NCBI GenBank assembly: GCA_017165825.1
Contig: CM029386.1
Coordinates: forward strand, 21,277,011 to 21,341,010
DNA from: Hepsetus odoe
Taxonomy: Eukaryota; Chordata; Actinopteri; Characiformes; Hepsetidae
Direction: 5' to 3'
Length of the DNA stretch: 64,000 nt
The translations under genes were made by a program, and so were the position numbers. Below, one piece after another: positions 35,701 through 46,985 of this stretch (position 1 is its first letter; each line of letters opens with the position of its first letter). The notes beneath the pieces are model-generated. The model was not told the origin of the DNA, searched no databases, and saw nothing but the letters and a program-made list of their open reading frames with translations.

Positions 35701-38700
35701 AGGACAAGAATGATCTCAGTGATGTAAGGAATTTTTTGTCAGTGCAATCTCAGATGTTCTGAGAACTGATACTACAGAAAATATTACTTCTGTTATTTTC
35801 TTTTAGTGAACTTTCAAAGTCAATTTTAAACATCAGGCACTGAATTCGAAGCTCTAACAAGCTTTGTAGTTCATTATGACTGAGCTCATTTGCAGTGGCA
35901 TTTAACCTGATGCACACATTTCTAAACCTCTAAGAAAAACAAAGGATATGACCAGAAACCTTTTCCTTTTTTATGGTTCTAAGCAAGAAAATCAATTTGA
36001 GTGTTGAATGTGCTGAAGGCTCTCTAAAGGTTAAAAGAACCTTGATAACTGATAAAAGGTCATCAAGATGATGTTTGTGGATCACAGTTAATAGATAACT
36101 GTCATTATTATTATTCTGCGATGGGACCTGTCCAGGGTGTGTCCCCCATCGTTCGCCCTGTGTGAGCTGGGATGGACTCCAGCAGCCCCCCGCGACCCCG
36201 CTTGGGACAAGCGGCAGAAAATGAATGAATGAATGAAGGAATTATTATTAGATGTTTATTGACTTTTTTCCTTTGTTTCTAACAGCTGAGCACTGGGAGT
36301 GACAGGTATATTCAGAAGTCTGAGTTGAACAAACAGCTTTCAGAGCGAGGATCCCTCATCCTCTATCTAGATAAGGTACACATGAAGACAATCCACTTGG
36401 GAGGCTTTAGAAAATTTAAAACCCCAGTAAATATAAAAACATTAGCTTTTATTAGTTTTTTTAGTTTTTGATTGATAAATATCTGCATGGATGTTGTCAT
36501 TGTCCTCTTCTGATTAAAAAAAATAAAATAAATAATAATTAAAAAAAAGATGTAACTTCATATCTGAGTGACCTCTGGAGCCATTTAGAAAGTGAATAAA
36601 TTTAACATATAGCACTGTTTTTCTCTGTGGCCAAGCAAAAAGGACACTGCTTCAGCCTTCTCTTGAAGCATTTCTCAAAAGCTTCAGTGAGAATAGTCTT
36701 TTTAAATGAGGCTGTGGCTGTACATTTATGACATTAACCGAAGTGATAAACTGAAGATGTAAAACAGGAATGGATGGCACAATAGCATATATAAAAAAAA
36801 AAAACATTCTCTCTCTCTTCCAAGCTAAAGCCACTTGTCCTCATATTGTGTTACTTAGTGTTGAGTTGGAACTCATAGGGAGGCAGCATCAGGGCCTGGA
36901 CAGAAGGATAACACTGTTCAGACACTTACCAGCTGGCCCCGAGCAGTAAATTCATGCTTGGTCTTTAGTATTTTTAAACTACATTTCTTTTTCAACCAAA
37001 CTGAAAATGCAGGATGTTTTTCACTTCTTCTCACCAGGTGTCTCGTTCACCAAACTCAGACAGGATCGCTTTCAAAGTGCATAAGATCACTGAGGTGGCA
37101 ATGCTTCAGCCTGCTGCCGTCACTGTGTATGAGTACTACTCTCCAGGTAAGTTACCGTTAGAGATGACATGGTACCACATTCGTTTTCCTGGTGCTGGTT
37201 CTGTAGGTTCTCTGTAGCCATTTTAAGGGGCCCTACTCAATCACTTAGCGCTATGCTAGCCAGAACAAGCAACATCATACTGATGTAGCAGAATTGGCAG
37301 TTTGAACCATCTGACTGGCCAGTTTTTCTCCAAGTACGGCACGCCGAATGGTGTTGTATTATCAGCAGTTGGTGGCACATCACCATCATCCTCCTAGTGC
37401 TGGTGGTCTCGTATGACTGTAGGAATCCTAGCTAGTTGACGCAACTGGACACGACTTAACCGGGGAGAAAAGTTACACTCTTTTACCCCACAAGAGGAAA
37501 TGCACAGCTAAAATCTCCCACAGTAATATGATGCCGAAATACTGAAGAAAAATAAATGTTTTTTCACAGAGAAGCGCTGCACAAAGTTCTACCACCCTGA
37601 GAAGAAAGATGGAGCACTGAGTAGACTGTGTGAAAAACATGAGGACCTATGTGAATGTGCTGAAGGTGGGTGCAAATACAGTTGCAGAATACAAGCACAA
37701 TATTGATGAACCAGAAATAAATTCAGCATTTATTTTGGACAGAAAACTGCAGCGTCCAAAAGAAAGAGAAAATCGGTGAAAAGGAACGGCTGAAGAAAGC
37801 CTGTGAAGCTGGGATGGATTACGGTATACGATGTGTTTGTGTACATGTGTCTGTGTGTCTCATTCTCTAGTTGTCTCATGATTTGACTTTGGTTTGCTCT
37901 AACCACATCTGTGCTCATGTGTGCATTTTATAGTTTACAAGGTCAAAGTCGTGAGCAGTGATCTAAGCCCAAATGCTGACTACTACACCATGAAGGTTGA
38001 ACAGGTTCTGAAAGAAGGTATGATTCCTCATGGCCTGTATGACCGTCACTACACCAAACCGTCCATTTAATTTCTTTATGCTTCGGGTAAAACACAAAGA
38101 GAATCTGTATAAATCCAACCTGTTTTAAACTCAGCATTTTGTATGACCACCTTTATTCTTCAGCAAAGCTAACAGGTTCTTATAAAAGCCTTTTATTTCT
38201 CCTTTTAAGTCCGCCTCAGGAACTGTTCTTCAGGCTTCTTAAAGGAAACTTCAAGACAAGAAAAGATGTTTGTTCAGTTTCTGATGATCCCTCACTGCTT
38301 CAGAAATTGAGATTCAGTCCACAGACTGTACACAGTACACAGACTGTACTGAAAATGAGAGCCAACAACTTTGTCCCTCAGGAAGACTGGAGAAATGTTC
38401 AACATCCCAAAAATAAGAAAATCTCATTCTTTGGAAAAAAATAATAAATGAGGGATAAGTAAAGACTGAAGTACTATGTGAGTTTAAGGGAAGAAAAGTG
38501 TGAAGTTTTAAAGCACATTCCCAACATTTCAGTAATTCATCCAGTCTGAGATCTGCTAAAAAAAAAAAGTGCCTGGAAAGTGCAAAAGTAAAGAAATCCA
38601 CCACTTCTTGCCATAAGCTGGTCCACCTTCTCTAAAACACATGGGTCTTTACCCTTTAAGGGTCTTTGGGGCAGGTAGTGTTTGACTTTTTTTTGCAGCA

Positions 38701-39279
38701 GCAGCTCTGGCCTTCTATGCTTTAAATAGTAAATTATTTTTGACTGAGATTTACTGAGTAACATATGCGGTCTCCCTTCATACAAGTATGTTTCCGCTAA
38801 TGTTTATGCATTGCTGTGTAGGTTCTGATCAAAATGTTGAAGGAAAGGAGAGAAAGTTCCTGGGCCATCCCAACTGCAGAGAGTCTTTTGGATTTGAAGA
38901 AGGGAAGTCCTACCTCGTCATGGGCCACAGTGATGACCTGCCAAAGATACAAGACCAGTGGGTCCCACCTTAAGAGTCTAATAAGTGTGCAGTTGTTCTG
39001 AATGTGTTCATATCAATGCTGGTGATGGTGAGGTGTTTATGGAACTGCACTCGAATGTGTGTGAATGTATCAGGTGTTGGTTGGACGTGTAGGATGGTGC
39101 GATTATGGATCTTCATTCTCGCTGTATCTGTTTCCAGGCTGCTGTACATCCTGGGTGAGCAGACGTGGCTTGAATACTGGCCCACAAGGGAGGAAGGTCA
39201 AACACCAGAATACAAAGAACAATACGTGGGTATCGCTGGACTCAAAAATGTTCTGGACAGCTCCGGATGCACTACCTAA
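32728..39279 (+). CDS. c3: complement C3, 3' half (late TED to C345C; copy B)
   Basis: Fourteen exons: 32728-32787 (partial), 32896-33059, 34081-34242, 34730-34789, 34879-34969, 35086-35134, 35633-35723, 36286-36375, 37038-37146, 37570-37665, 37743-37823, 37934-38017, 38822-38957, 39138-39279, with TAA at 39277-39279. Total about 470 codons, with consistent phases and no stops. They encode the end of the thioester domain (ANAGKFNKDLLMKY; HHFSLEATAYALLAL), the CUB region (YYARPVQKESDCTAFDL), MG8 (DATMTILDIGLL; RYIQKSELNKQL) and the C345C domain (KRCTKFYHPEKKDG; CECAEENCS; LGEQTWLEYWP). The thioester Cys-Gln exon would lie upstream, in or beyond the gap. With the minus-strand 5' half this would make one C3 gene, still missing the exons between C3a and late TED. 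Confidence 0.92.
33303..33640 (-). mobile_element. RTE LINE 3' fragment
   Basis: Antisense RTE end: RWFGHVQRKDEDYIRRRML, then MDVVREHIQVVGL and a CGN-type end. In the intron between C3 copy B exons 32896-33059 and 34081-34242. Confidence 0.85.
35325..35522 (-). mobile_element. RTE LINE 3' fragment shared with copy A
   Basis: Antisense RTE end (ggctgctcctgtttgggggt, then tccatcttcaacactctctt). Same intron position as 4681-4885 in copy A, so it predates the C3 duplication. Confidence 0.78.
36118..36237 (+). mobile_element. SINE type II tail
   Basis: 5'-truncated type II SINE ending cttgggacaagcggcagaaa followed by (atga)n. Lies in the intron before copy B exon 36286-36375. Confidence 0.8.
38140..38405 (+). 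repeat. dispersed repeat copy (family of 9145 and 45725)
   Basis: Starts with gaccacctttattcttcagc and ends with actgaaaatgagagccaacaac. Homologous position to 9145-9325 in copy A, so it was present before the duplication. Confidence 0.6.
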
Positions 39280-39388
39280 ATATCTCTTCATCTCGGTCTT
39301 CCGTTTAACTTGCAAACAAAAAGCTCTAGAAAATACAATAGAAACATTCTCGTGGTCTTCTCAGTGCTGATTATGAATGAAAACATCA

Positions 39389-39394
39389 AATAAA
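39389..39394 (+). terminator. c3: poly(A) signal of C3 copy B
   Basis: AATAAA 110 bases after the stop codon, matching the position in copy A. Confidence 0.65.
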
Positions 39395-39951
39395 CTTAAA
39401 AAAAAAATAAAACGGCTTCATCACGTGTCTTGCATTCGGGCAGATTCTTAACAGAATTTGAATGATCTCTTCAGGATGTACTTTGTCTCAGGTTATTTTG
39501 GCTCTTAGCAGATGGAAAAGGTTAGAAACAAGGGCTGGTTTGATCTAAGTGTTTACAGAAAACCTGTTTTGATTAATTTAAATTATTAATCAATAAATGA
39601 ACGAAAAGGCCTTTACTATGAATACAGTTACAATATAAAACCCACGGACAGGTGAGGTGGATAACATTGATTTTCTAGGTCCCTTGAAGGAGTTGTGTAG
39701 AGACGCTAGAGCAGAAATGGTCATTATAATAAAAATGTTTCTCAGTTTTTTCAGCATATTATGATATTTAGGACCTTAACTAATAGCATGGATCTACGGT
39801 TCATGGTTCATGTACTGAACAGGAAAGGGAAGAATATACATTTAAAAGAGAACAAAGTTCTTTAAAAAGCCATCAGGCAACATGTTTATATGTATCATAT
39901 ACTAGTATACGTCCACTATCATCAATATGGAGGGTCTTAGAGTGTCAGTGG

Positions 39952-40195
39952 GGCAGCGGTGGCCTAGTGGTTAAGGAGTTGGTCCCACGATCAGAAGGTT
40001 GTGGGTTCACATCTCAGATCAGTAGGTTACCCAGAGCTATGTTTGAACAAGGTGCAGTCCCGATCACTGCTCCCTGGGTGTTTTAAAGACCTGTAAGGTG
40101 TGTATGGGTGAAAAGCAAAGGTTGAATTTCAGTGAGGTTCACTGTGCTTTGTGTTTCTCAATGACAAGAATAGTCATTTTAATTTCCAACCCGGT
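39952..40195 (+). mobile_element. tRNA-derived SINE, type I
   Basis: Head ggggcagcggtggcctagtg, middle tgaacaaggtgcagtcccg, tail ending aatgacaagaatagtcattt. It follows the end of the C3 duplication (about 39704). Confidence 0.8.
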
Positions 40196-40726
40196 GGGTA
40201 TGGGTAATAAAAGTGATGGGAGTGTATTTTTGGTTAATCCAAGGTTTATTTCTGGCCTTCCTTCTCAAATCTGAATAATCCCATAAAACCCATAAAGCCA
40301 TATTTTTCATTGTGGGGAAGGAATAAAAGATCATGTGTGCTTCCAGCTATCAAGAAGATCTTTTGGACCAAGGGTCAGTCAAAGTCAGCTCAATCACTGA
40401 AGACCATAAACTGCAACCGCCATTTATGAAAAAGATTGGTTTGCAAAGAAGAACAAAAAGTCTACACTGATTGCCATGCATCACATATTTTCAACCTTTT
40501 TCATGATTTGTGAAAATATAAACTACTACTAGTAATGTCTGGGGAAGCTGGCATTGTTGCAGCTACAGTCTGAGTCTCATTTTTCCAGTTACAATCAGAA
40601 ACAGCTTAAAAGTGGAATGAAAGAACAGTTCTTATGTTGCTCTCAAACAAATTGCACATCTAGCAGCCTTTACATGAGCTGTGATACTGTAATCTGTAAC
40701 AGAAACAAGGTTATATAGGTTGATAG

Positions 40727-40826
40727 ATTGAGATAATCCTGGAATGGCCAGAGATAATCCTAATTGAGATAATCCTGGAATGACCAGAGATAATCCTAAT
40801 TGAGATAATCCTGGAATGGCCATAAT
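40727..40826. repeat. 37-bp tandem repeat, about 2.7 copies
   Basis: Unit ttgagataatcctggaatgg plus ccagagataatcctaa. Sits in 40200-42630, where I otherwise see no gene. Confidence 0.85.
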
Positions 40827-40829
40827 GGC

Positions 40830-42590
40830 TACTTTTACATTCCTATAAAATGCTTACATCTAAGTAACTTTCTACAGTGTGCAATAAAGATCAGTTTCTT
40901 TCAAACTTCACCATTTTCTACTTTCATTGCTGAGATTCTTGGGTACTTTTGGAATCGTGCACTGCCATCTTTTCATATTTTCATGCCAATATCTCATTCC
41001 ATCTCAACATCTACATTAAATACATGGTTTATAAATCTGCCAAGGTTTTGCAAATGAGAACAGGTAACAAGGTAGACAGGGCCTGGAAATTTCTCTCTTT
41101 TCAAAATGTGTAGAGACATGCAGACTGGTCTATGGTTTCTTAAGCAGCCCTTTGTTGCAAAAACACACTTCCCCCTGACCTAGTTTTAGCTTCTGCGCAG
41201 TAAGAGCTAGGTTTAAGGTGATCTCTTGCCTCTTATAGAGGTCTGACATGGAAAGGATCTTTGTTTCTGTTTCATTCAAAAAAAGCAGGAACAGAGCAAA
41301 ATATGCATATTTGATTTCAGTTCATTCTTTTTTATAAAACAAAGAAATAATGATGGGAAAATTTGAGAAATGATGGTCTAATAGTGTCAAGTGTCAATAA
41401 CGAACAGGGCTGCAGGACTTTATACAGTCGTTATACGACTGAGATCTGCTCTAGTCCACCTTTTCACATTTGAGAAGAAGAAAATATATAAAACCTTCGT
41501 GCACAATGTAAAGGTTTCCTATCTCCGAATTTGGAAAAAGCAGTTGCTAGGTAACCAATGACCACAGCTTCCGGTGATTCATAACTGCTTGCAAAGTACT
41601 GCAGATGGCAGAGTAGTAGCAAAGCAGGTTCAGCTTGCTTTGATTGGCCGATATCTGATGAGTAAAGGTGCTTTATGGACTTACAGAACCTAAAAAGCAG
41701 TTTTGATAACAATGAGAAAATGCCAGGATTCATCGTAGCCAATCTTAACGCTGGTGTTAATGCTGGGCAGCAGGTTTTATTCATGTTTTATGTTTTTTTT
41801 CCCCCCATTATATCAGCAGAAAAGGGAGCTATGGAAAAATGGAAGAGAGAAAAAAAAAAAAAAAAAAAAAAACTGAAAATGTTCCAAAAGGGCTCAGATG
41901 GCCCTTCACGTAAGTTACTTCAGTACTGTGAACATTTAACAACAGAAAAAAAAAAAAAAAAGCAAGAATATAACATGTAATGCGGCAGGTATTATTATTA
42001 TTATTCTTTCAGTTACACTATGACTAAAATGCTGAAAATGACTTAAGAACCTTCTGATCACTGACAAGGTGCTATATAGGTTATTTTTCTGTACCTCTTC
42101 TGTGAAATAAACATTTATCAGTAATCTACACACAATACTTCACTATAACAAAGTATTTGTTTTGTAAATGTATTAGACATAAAATAAATATTCTTTTCAA
42201 AGTATTACATCTTGACCCATTTCTCTTGAAATGGCACTTGAAGTCAAATGTCATTTGAGCTCATAAAGTGAAATAAAAAAAATAAAAAAAAACACCTACA
42301 TTTGAAACTTTGGACACTTTACATTTTTTTTTATGGAATAGATAAAGGAGTTTGATTTTTAAAGAACCGCTCTTGGTTCCTTGTACTTCTCAGTCTAAAT
42401 GAAATACATTTTGGTAAAGGTTGAAACTCTTAATGGGTTTGGAAAGTTTGGCTGGGTTTAGGTCTTGACTGTGGATGATGCCATTGATATTGTTATACAA
42501 AAGCAAAAGGTGGTTATAAAGCGTATAGGTTAAAAAGCATTATAGGTTTAAGGCTCTTTATGGATAATCTTAAGCTAACAGTTGTATACT
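40830..42590. other. no gene recognised
   Basis: AT-rich spacer between C3 copy B and the first GIMAP exon, with poly(A) runs near 41852 and 41946. An upstream GIMAP exon could lie here but I could not identify one. Confidence 0.4.
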
Positions 42591-42631
42591 CATGTTATAA
42601 GTTAACCGCAGTCCTTTTATCTTCTACACAG

Positions 42632-43586
42632 TATCTGAGGCTGGGGATACTAGGTATCACTGGGGTTGGAAAAAGTGCAACAGCCAACATAATCTTGGGA
42701 GGAGAGATTTTCAAAGAGAAAGAAACCAAAGAGTGTGAGATACAGAGAGGGACGGTGGATGGGAGAAACGTCTCAGTGATCGACACTCCAGGCATCAACA
42801 ACACAACGCTCAGTGCAGACCAGCTGAAGACTGAAACAAAGAGATGCCTCTTGCTGTCCTCTCCTGGTCCTAATGTCTTCCTGCTGGTGATCAGTGTGGG
42901 TGAGTTTACAGAAGAGGAGAGGAATGCAGTGAAGTGGATTCAGGAAAACTTTGGAGAGGATGCTCTGAAATTCACCATGGTCCTCTTTATCGGAAGGGAA
43001 GACATGACCAGCAAACAGTGGACAAACTTTTCTCAGGACACTAGGATGCATGAATTATTGGATAAGTGTGGATTTAGCTACAGTGTGATAAACAGCAAGA
43101 GAGAGGTCAACCCTGCTCAGATAACGAAGCTGCTAAAGAAGATTGAGACCACGGTCCAGCAGAATGGCGGTCAGCATTACTCTCTTGAGATGTACGAGGA
43201 TGTCCCGAAATGGAGAGCATTACCAGAAGAAGGTGATGAAAAAAGGGAGAAGAAAGAAAGAGAGGAGAATGAAAGAGGGAGCGCACATGCTGAGAACCGG
43301 CAGGAGATACAGAAAGAAAAATATACAGAAGTCCTTACAGAGCTGGCAATAACAACCAGCATGGGACTTCCAAGCAAAGAGAGCAATCCAGAAGACTTAA
43401 AGAGGGACCAGAAGATGGAATTGTCTCAGAATGATGAGAAGGTGCAAGCAGAGGCGAGTAGACCAACAAGATCAGTTACGATGGAAGGCAAACCCATTAA
43501 TGAAGATTACAGGAGACAAGAGTCAGGAAATCTGAAGAAATGGGAGGAGGTGGGAGGAGCAACAGGAGGAATGATACCTGATACAG
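42632..43586 (+). CDS. GIMAP/AIG1-type GTPase exon
   Basis: A long exon, with AG at 42630-42631 and a GT donor at 43587-43588, encoding an AIG1-type GTPase domain. Motifs: P-loop GITGVGKSATAN (G1), IDTPGINN (G3), GPNVFLLVISV, FTEEERNAVKWIQENFG. The G4 region reads VLFIGREDM where GIMAPs usually have a TH/RxD-type sequence. After about residue 200 there is a charged, Glu/Lys-rich, probably coiled segment (EEGDEKREKKEREENERG). GIMAPs bind GTP and regulate lymphocyte or macrophage survival and vesicle fate. The frame stays open past the donor to TGA at 43628, so it could also end there. The donor phase (one base carried) fits the acceptor at 44740, suggesting a two-domain protein. The true start codon was not found; an in-frame ATG at 42560 precedes the acceptor. 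Confidence 0.85.
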
Positions 43587-43695
43587 GTGTGTTTAGTAAT
43601 CTTGTTTGGGATAAACTTAAGATACTCTGAGTTCACCTAAAGCTTTGCAGCATTTTCATCTGAAACATCCATTCAAATTTGAAATATTATTTATA

Positions 43696-43955
43696 AAGCG
43701 GTGGCCTTGTGGTTAGGGAGTTGGCCACAGGATCGCAAGATTGTGGGTTCAAACCCCTCACCAGTAGGTTGCCCTGAGGTACCCTTGAGCAAGGTACCAG
43801 CCCCGTCACTGCTCCCCGGGCGCTTTCAATTGGTGCCCCCTGCTGCACTGTGTTTGTGTGCATGGGTTAAATGCAGAGGTCTAATTTTGTTGTGGTTCAG
43901 TGTGCTGTGACCTCACAATGACAAGTGTTGTCACTTTCACTTTTCACTTTTTAAA
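43696..43955 (+). mobile_element. tRNA-derived SINE, type I
   Basis: Complete copy: aagcggtggccttgtggtt, ttgtgggttcaaacccc, ccttgagcaaggtaccag, and a tail ending gttgtcactttcacttttca. Between the two GIMAP exons. Confidence 0.85.
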
Positions 43956-43989
43956 AAGGTTCTTAAAAACGTTTACTTAAGAGATGTAG

Positions 43990-44175
43990 ATAAGACATTA
44001 TGGCATTTAGCAGAAGCCCTTATCCAGAGTGACTTCCAGTTCCTGATTACAGAGACAGTCCCCCAGGATCAACTTGAGATTAAAGGTTTCGCACAGGAAT
44101 CCTAAGTTAGTAGTGTTGGAGGTGAGATTTGAACCTGAAACATTTTGGTCCATAGGCGAGTATCCCACCATTATC
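43990..44175 (-). mobile_element. tRNA-derived SINE, type III
   Basis: Antisense, from catttagcagaagcccttat to the inverted head (cataggcgagtatcccacca). Confidence 0.75.
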
Positions 44176-44739
44176 CAAACACAACCAGAGATGTGAAATA
44201 ATTGTTTGATGTCGAGTCCAGCTTCATCTTTTGACTATTGCTGTTTTTTAGCTGCATTGCCCTCTAAAACATCAGTAGCATGAAATATCCAAACCTCTAA
44301 CAGTTTATCCTCACAGCCCTAATGGTTGGAGTAGAAAATAAAATGTGTTTAGGACATCCAGACACCTGAATCTGTTCAGCTCCCCCGTAGAGAAATCTCT
44401 ACTCTTACTTTTCTGCTTTCTTTCCTTCCACCAAAAAAAAGGTGGCAAGTAGTTCATCAATAGTTGCTGATTTTTGCTAAACTAAGAATGCAGAACACAT
44501 GTGGATATGAAGCAGGTCACTGTGGATAAGAGTGCTAAAGTCTGTAAATGTCTACTCTGAAGCAAGTTGCGAAATGGTTCATTGCAGACAAACAACTCTG
44601 AATGTCTTCTCAATTTGGAAGCTGTGGTGAGAAGCCAATCATAAATAAAATACCTGAAATAATGATATGGCCTTAATTTGACTGTATCGGTTGGTAGAGC
44701 ATGTTAATCCAGAAGCTGTGCCATTTCATTTTTTTTCAG

Positions 44740-45464
44740 GGTCTGATCTGAGGATTGTGCTGCTGGGTACTGCCGGAGCTGGAAAAAGTGCATCAGGAAA
44801 CACGATTCTGGGCAGAGAAGTGTTCGGGAAGAACTTCACCGAGGGTATCACAATGTGCAACAGACAAGAAGGAACGGTGGATGATAGAATCATATCTGTG
44901 ATCGACACCAGAGGAATCTCACAGAGGGCTGATATTTTGGCGTATGGCAGGCTCTTTCTAGAATGTCTCTCTGTATCTGCCCCTGGTCCTCACGCCTTCC
45001 TGATTGTCATACATTCTCCCAAGGCACTGAATAACACCATTTACCCATTATTCAGATATTTAGGGCAAGAATTTCTGCAGCGTGCCCTAGTGCTGCTCAC
45101 CCATGGAGACAAGTGTGGGAGAGACCACAGATGGGTCCTGAATCAAAACAGCGAACTAAAGCAACTCGTGAACAGCTGTGGAGGAGCTTTCCAGATCTTC
45201 AACAACAAGGAGATGGACCGCACTCAATTCACCCAGCTGCTGGAGAAGATAGACAAGCTGGTGCAGAGGAATGAAGGAAAGCACTACACTAAGGAGATGT
45301 TCCAGGAGGCTGAGAGGAAGAGGAAGGAAACTGAAATTCAGAAGAGAGTAGGCAACTTAGAGAGGGATGTGCATGTCTTATCATTACAGAGCGAGCAGAT
45401 TTCTACAGTTTTGCTTCAGTCTCAGAGAAAAAGCAGTAAGCGGGATGGATGTTGTCTACTGTGA
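44740..45464 (+). CDS. GIMAP/AIG1-type GTPase exon with C-terminal CaaX box
   Basis: Exon after a polypyrimidine-AG at 44738-44739, ending at TGA 45462-45464 (about 240 codons). AIG1 GTPase domain: LRIVLLGTAGAGKSASGN (P-loop), ISVIDTRGIS (G3, with Arg in place of the usual Pro), GPHAFLIVI, and ALVLLTHGDKC (G4-like), as expected for the family. The C-terminal third is basic and helical (EAERKRKETEIQKRV). The last residues are KRDGCCLL, a CaaX box with Leu at the end, which by general rules would be geranylgeranylated and direct the protein to membranes. The acceptor phase needs one base, which the donor at 43586 supplies, so it may be the second GTPase domain of one GIMAP8-like gene. An upstream in-frame ATG at 44700 lies before the acceptor and is less likely the start. 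Confidence 0.88.
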
Positions 45465-45724
45465 ATCTTCAGAAGATGGCTTTCAAAGTGTACGTCTGAA
45501 AGAAAAAGGTTTGCATGTACCTAATACTTGTAATGGTGGGTTTTTCTCTCCAGTGCTGGTTTGGGAAATAGTTTGCTTTTACGTTTAATTGTATGAAAGT
45601 ATCAGAATTCCCAGTGGGCCTCATTTCTTTATGATCTTTATGAACTGGTGCAAAGACTTACAATGAAACACATATGCAAACCAAAAAAAAGTTTGTAGAA
45701 TTCTAACCAGCTTTAAAGTTAATA

Positions 45725-45985
45725 ATCGGTACGACCACCGTTATTCTTCAGCACAGCCTCAACTCTCTTAAACCAGCTCCTTTCTTCAAGTTATCTACAG
45801 GAACACTTCTCTAGACTTCTTGAAGGACGTTCCAAACTCTTCAAACGCTGCCTTTTGTTTTTCCGTTCTCTGTGGAGATGATCCCACACTGCTTCTGTCT
45901 CTGAAACTGCTCAGGTACAGGGACTGCACTGAAAATGAGAGACAAAAACTCTATCCTACAGTAAAGTCTGTTTCTTGGGAAGCAA
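45725..45985 (+). repeat. dispersed repeat (source family of the 69-bp unit)
   Basis: Starts acgaccaccgttattcttca, ends with ctgctcaggtacagggactg and ctgaaaatgagagacaaaaac. Related to 9145, 38140 and the tandem array at 25878. Confidence 0.6.
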
Positions 45986-46809
45986 AATAAGCAGAAATGG
46001 GCTCCTTCCTTTCGCACAATACAGCAGGTCAAATTACTTTTGTTACTGTAGATAATCTGTCATGTTTACATGTCACATGTCCATGTCATGATCAGGATTT
46101 TGTGATATGCATTTGAGGAGTCCAAACACTGCTAGCCTGAGCAGCTAGGAAGAGAAAGATGCATCAGCAATAAATTAATCCACTAATATTTTTATTAGCA
46201 TCTATTGAAATTGTAGCAAAAGACAACTAAAACTTGCAAAAAATTTTCGACCTTTGATTTCTGTCAGATTAACCCATGTTTTTATCAAACATTTACCTAC
46301 ACTTAATTTAAGAGCATAACATGATTAGTCATAACCCAACACAAAACGGTAACATCATTATTTTACCAAGATAGAAACAGAAAACCTGCTGTCAATGAAC
46401 AGGAAATGTAGAAGATTCAGTCTGAACTGACTCTGAAACTAACTGACCCAATTACAGGTTTGATATGAGTATCACTGGTCACTGCATTTCCGGAAGTCAC
46501 CCAAGTATCCAGATGAACATCTCAAGAATTAAGCCTCCCTCATGGTTCCACCATTAAAGAGATATCTGTTAAAAATGAACCGATTGGAGAATTTATCAGT
46601 ACACAGTTCGTTCTTTGCATGCTCAGAACTTCTCCAAACATAATGTGTGATAAGATAAAAAAGTATGTTAATCTGTTTTGTGGGTTCGTTTCTGTCCTTC
46701 CTGTGTCATCACATTTTCAGTTATGCAAATGAAATAAAAAGTGATTACACTGCAAAATGAGCTAGTGTGATTTGTGCTATGCAACTATCTGTGCCTTCAA
46801 ATCCATACC

Positions 46810-46985
46810 TTGGTTGTTAGACCACCGGTCCATATAGCTAGCTGTGGTTCACTTCTCATCTTGCAAAAGGTCGCAGGTTCAAATCACACCTCAAACACTA
46901 CCACCACTGGGTTCCTGAGAAAAACCTTCAACCCTTAGTTGCTTAGTAGAAAGACCATCTCTGTAATTAGGACACAGAAACCACT
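46810..46985 (+). mobile_element. diverged SINE, type III
   Basis: Box B-like gcaggttcaaatcacacctc and the tail motifs actaccaccactgggttcct and tctgtaattaggacac. The rest of 46000-47790 holds no gene I recognise. Confidence 0.55.
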
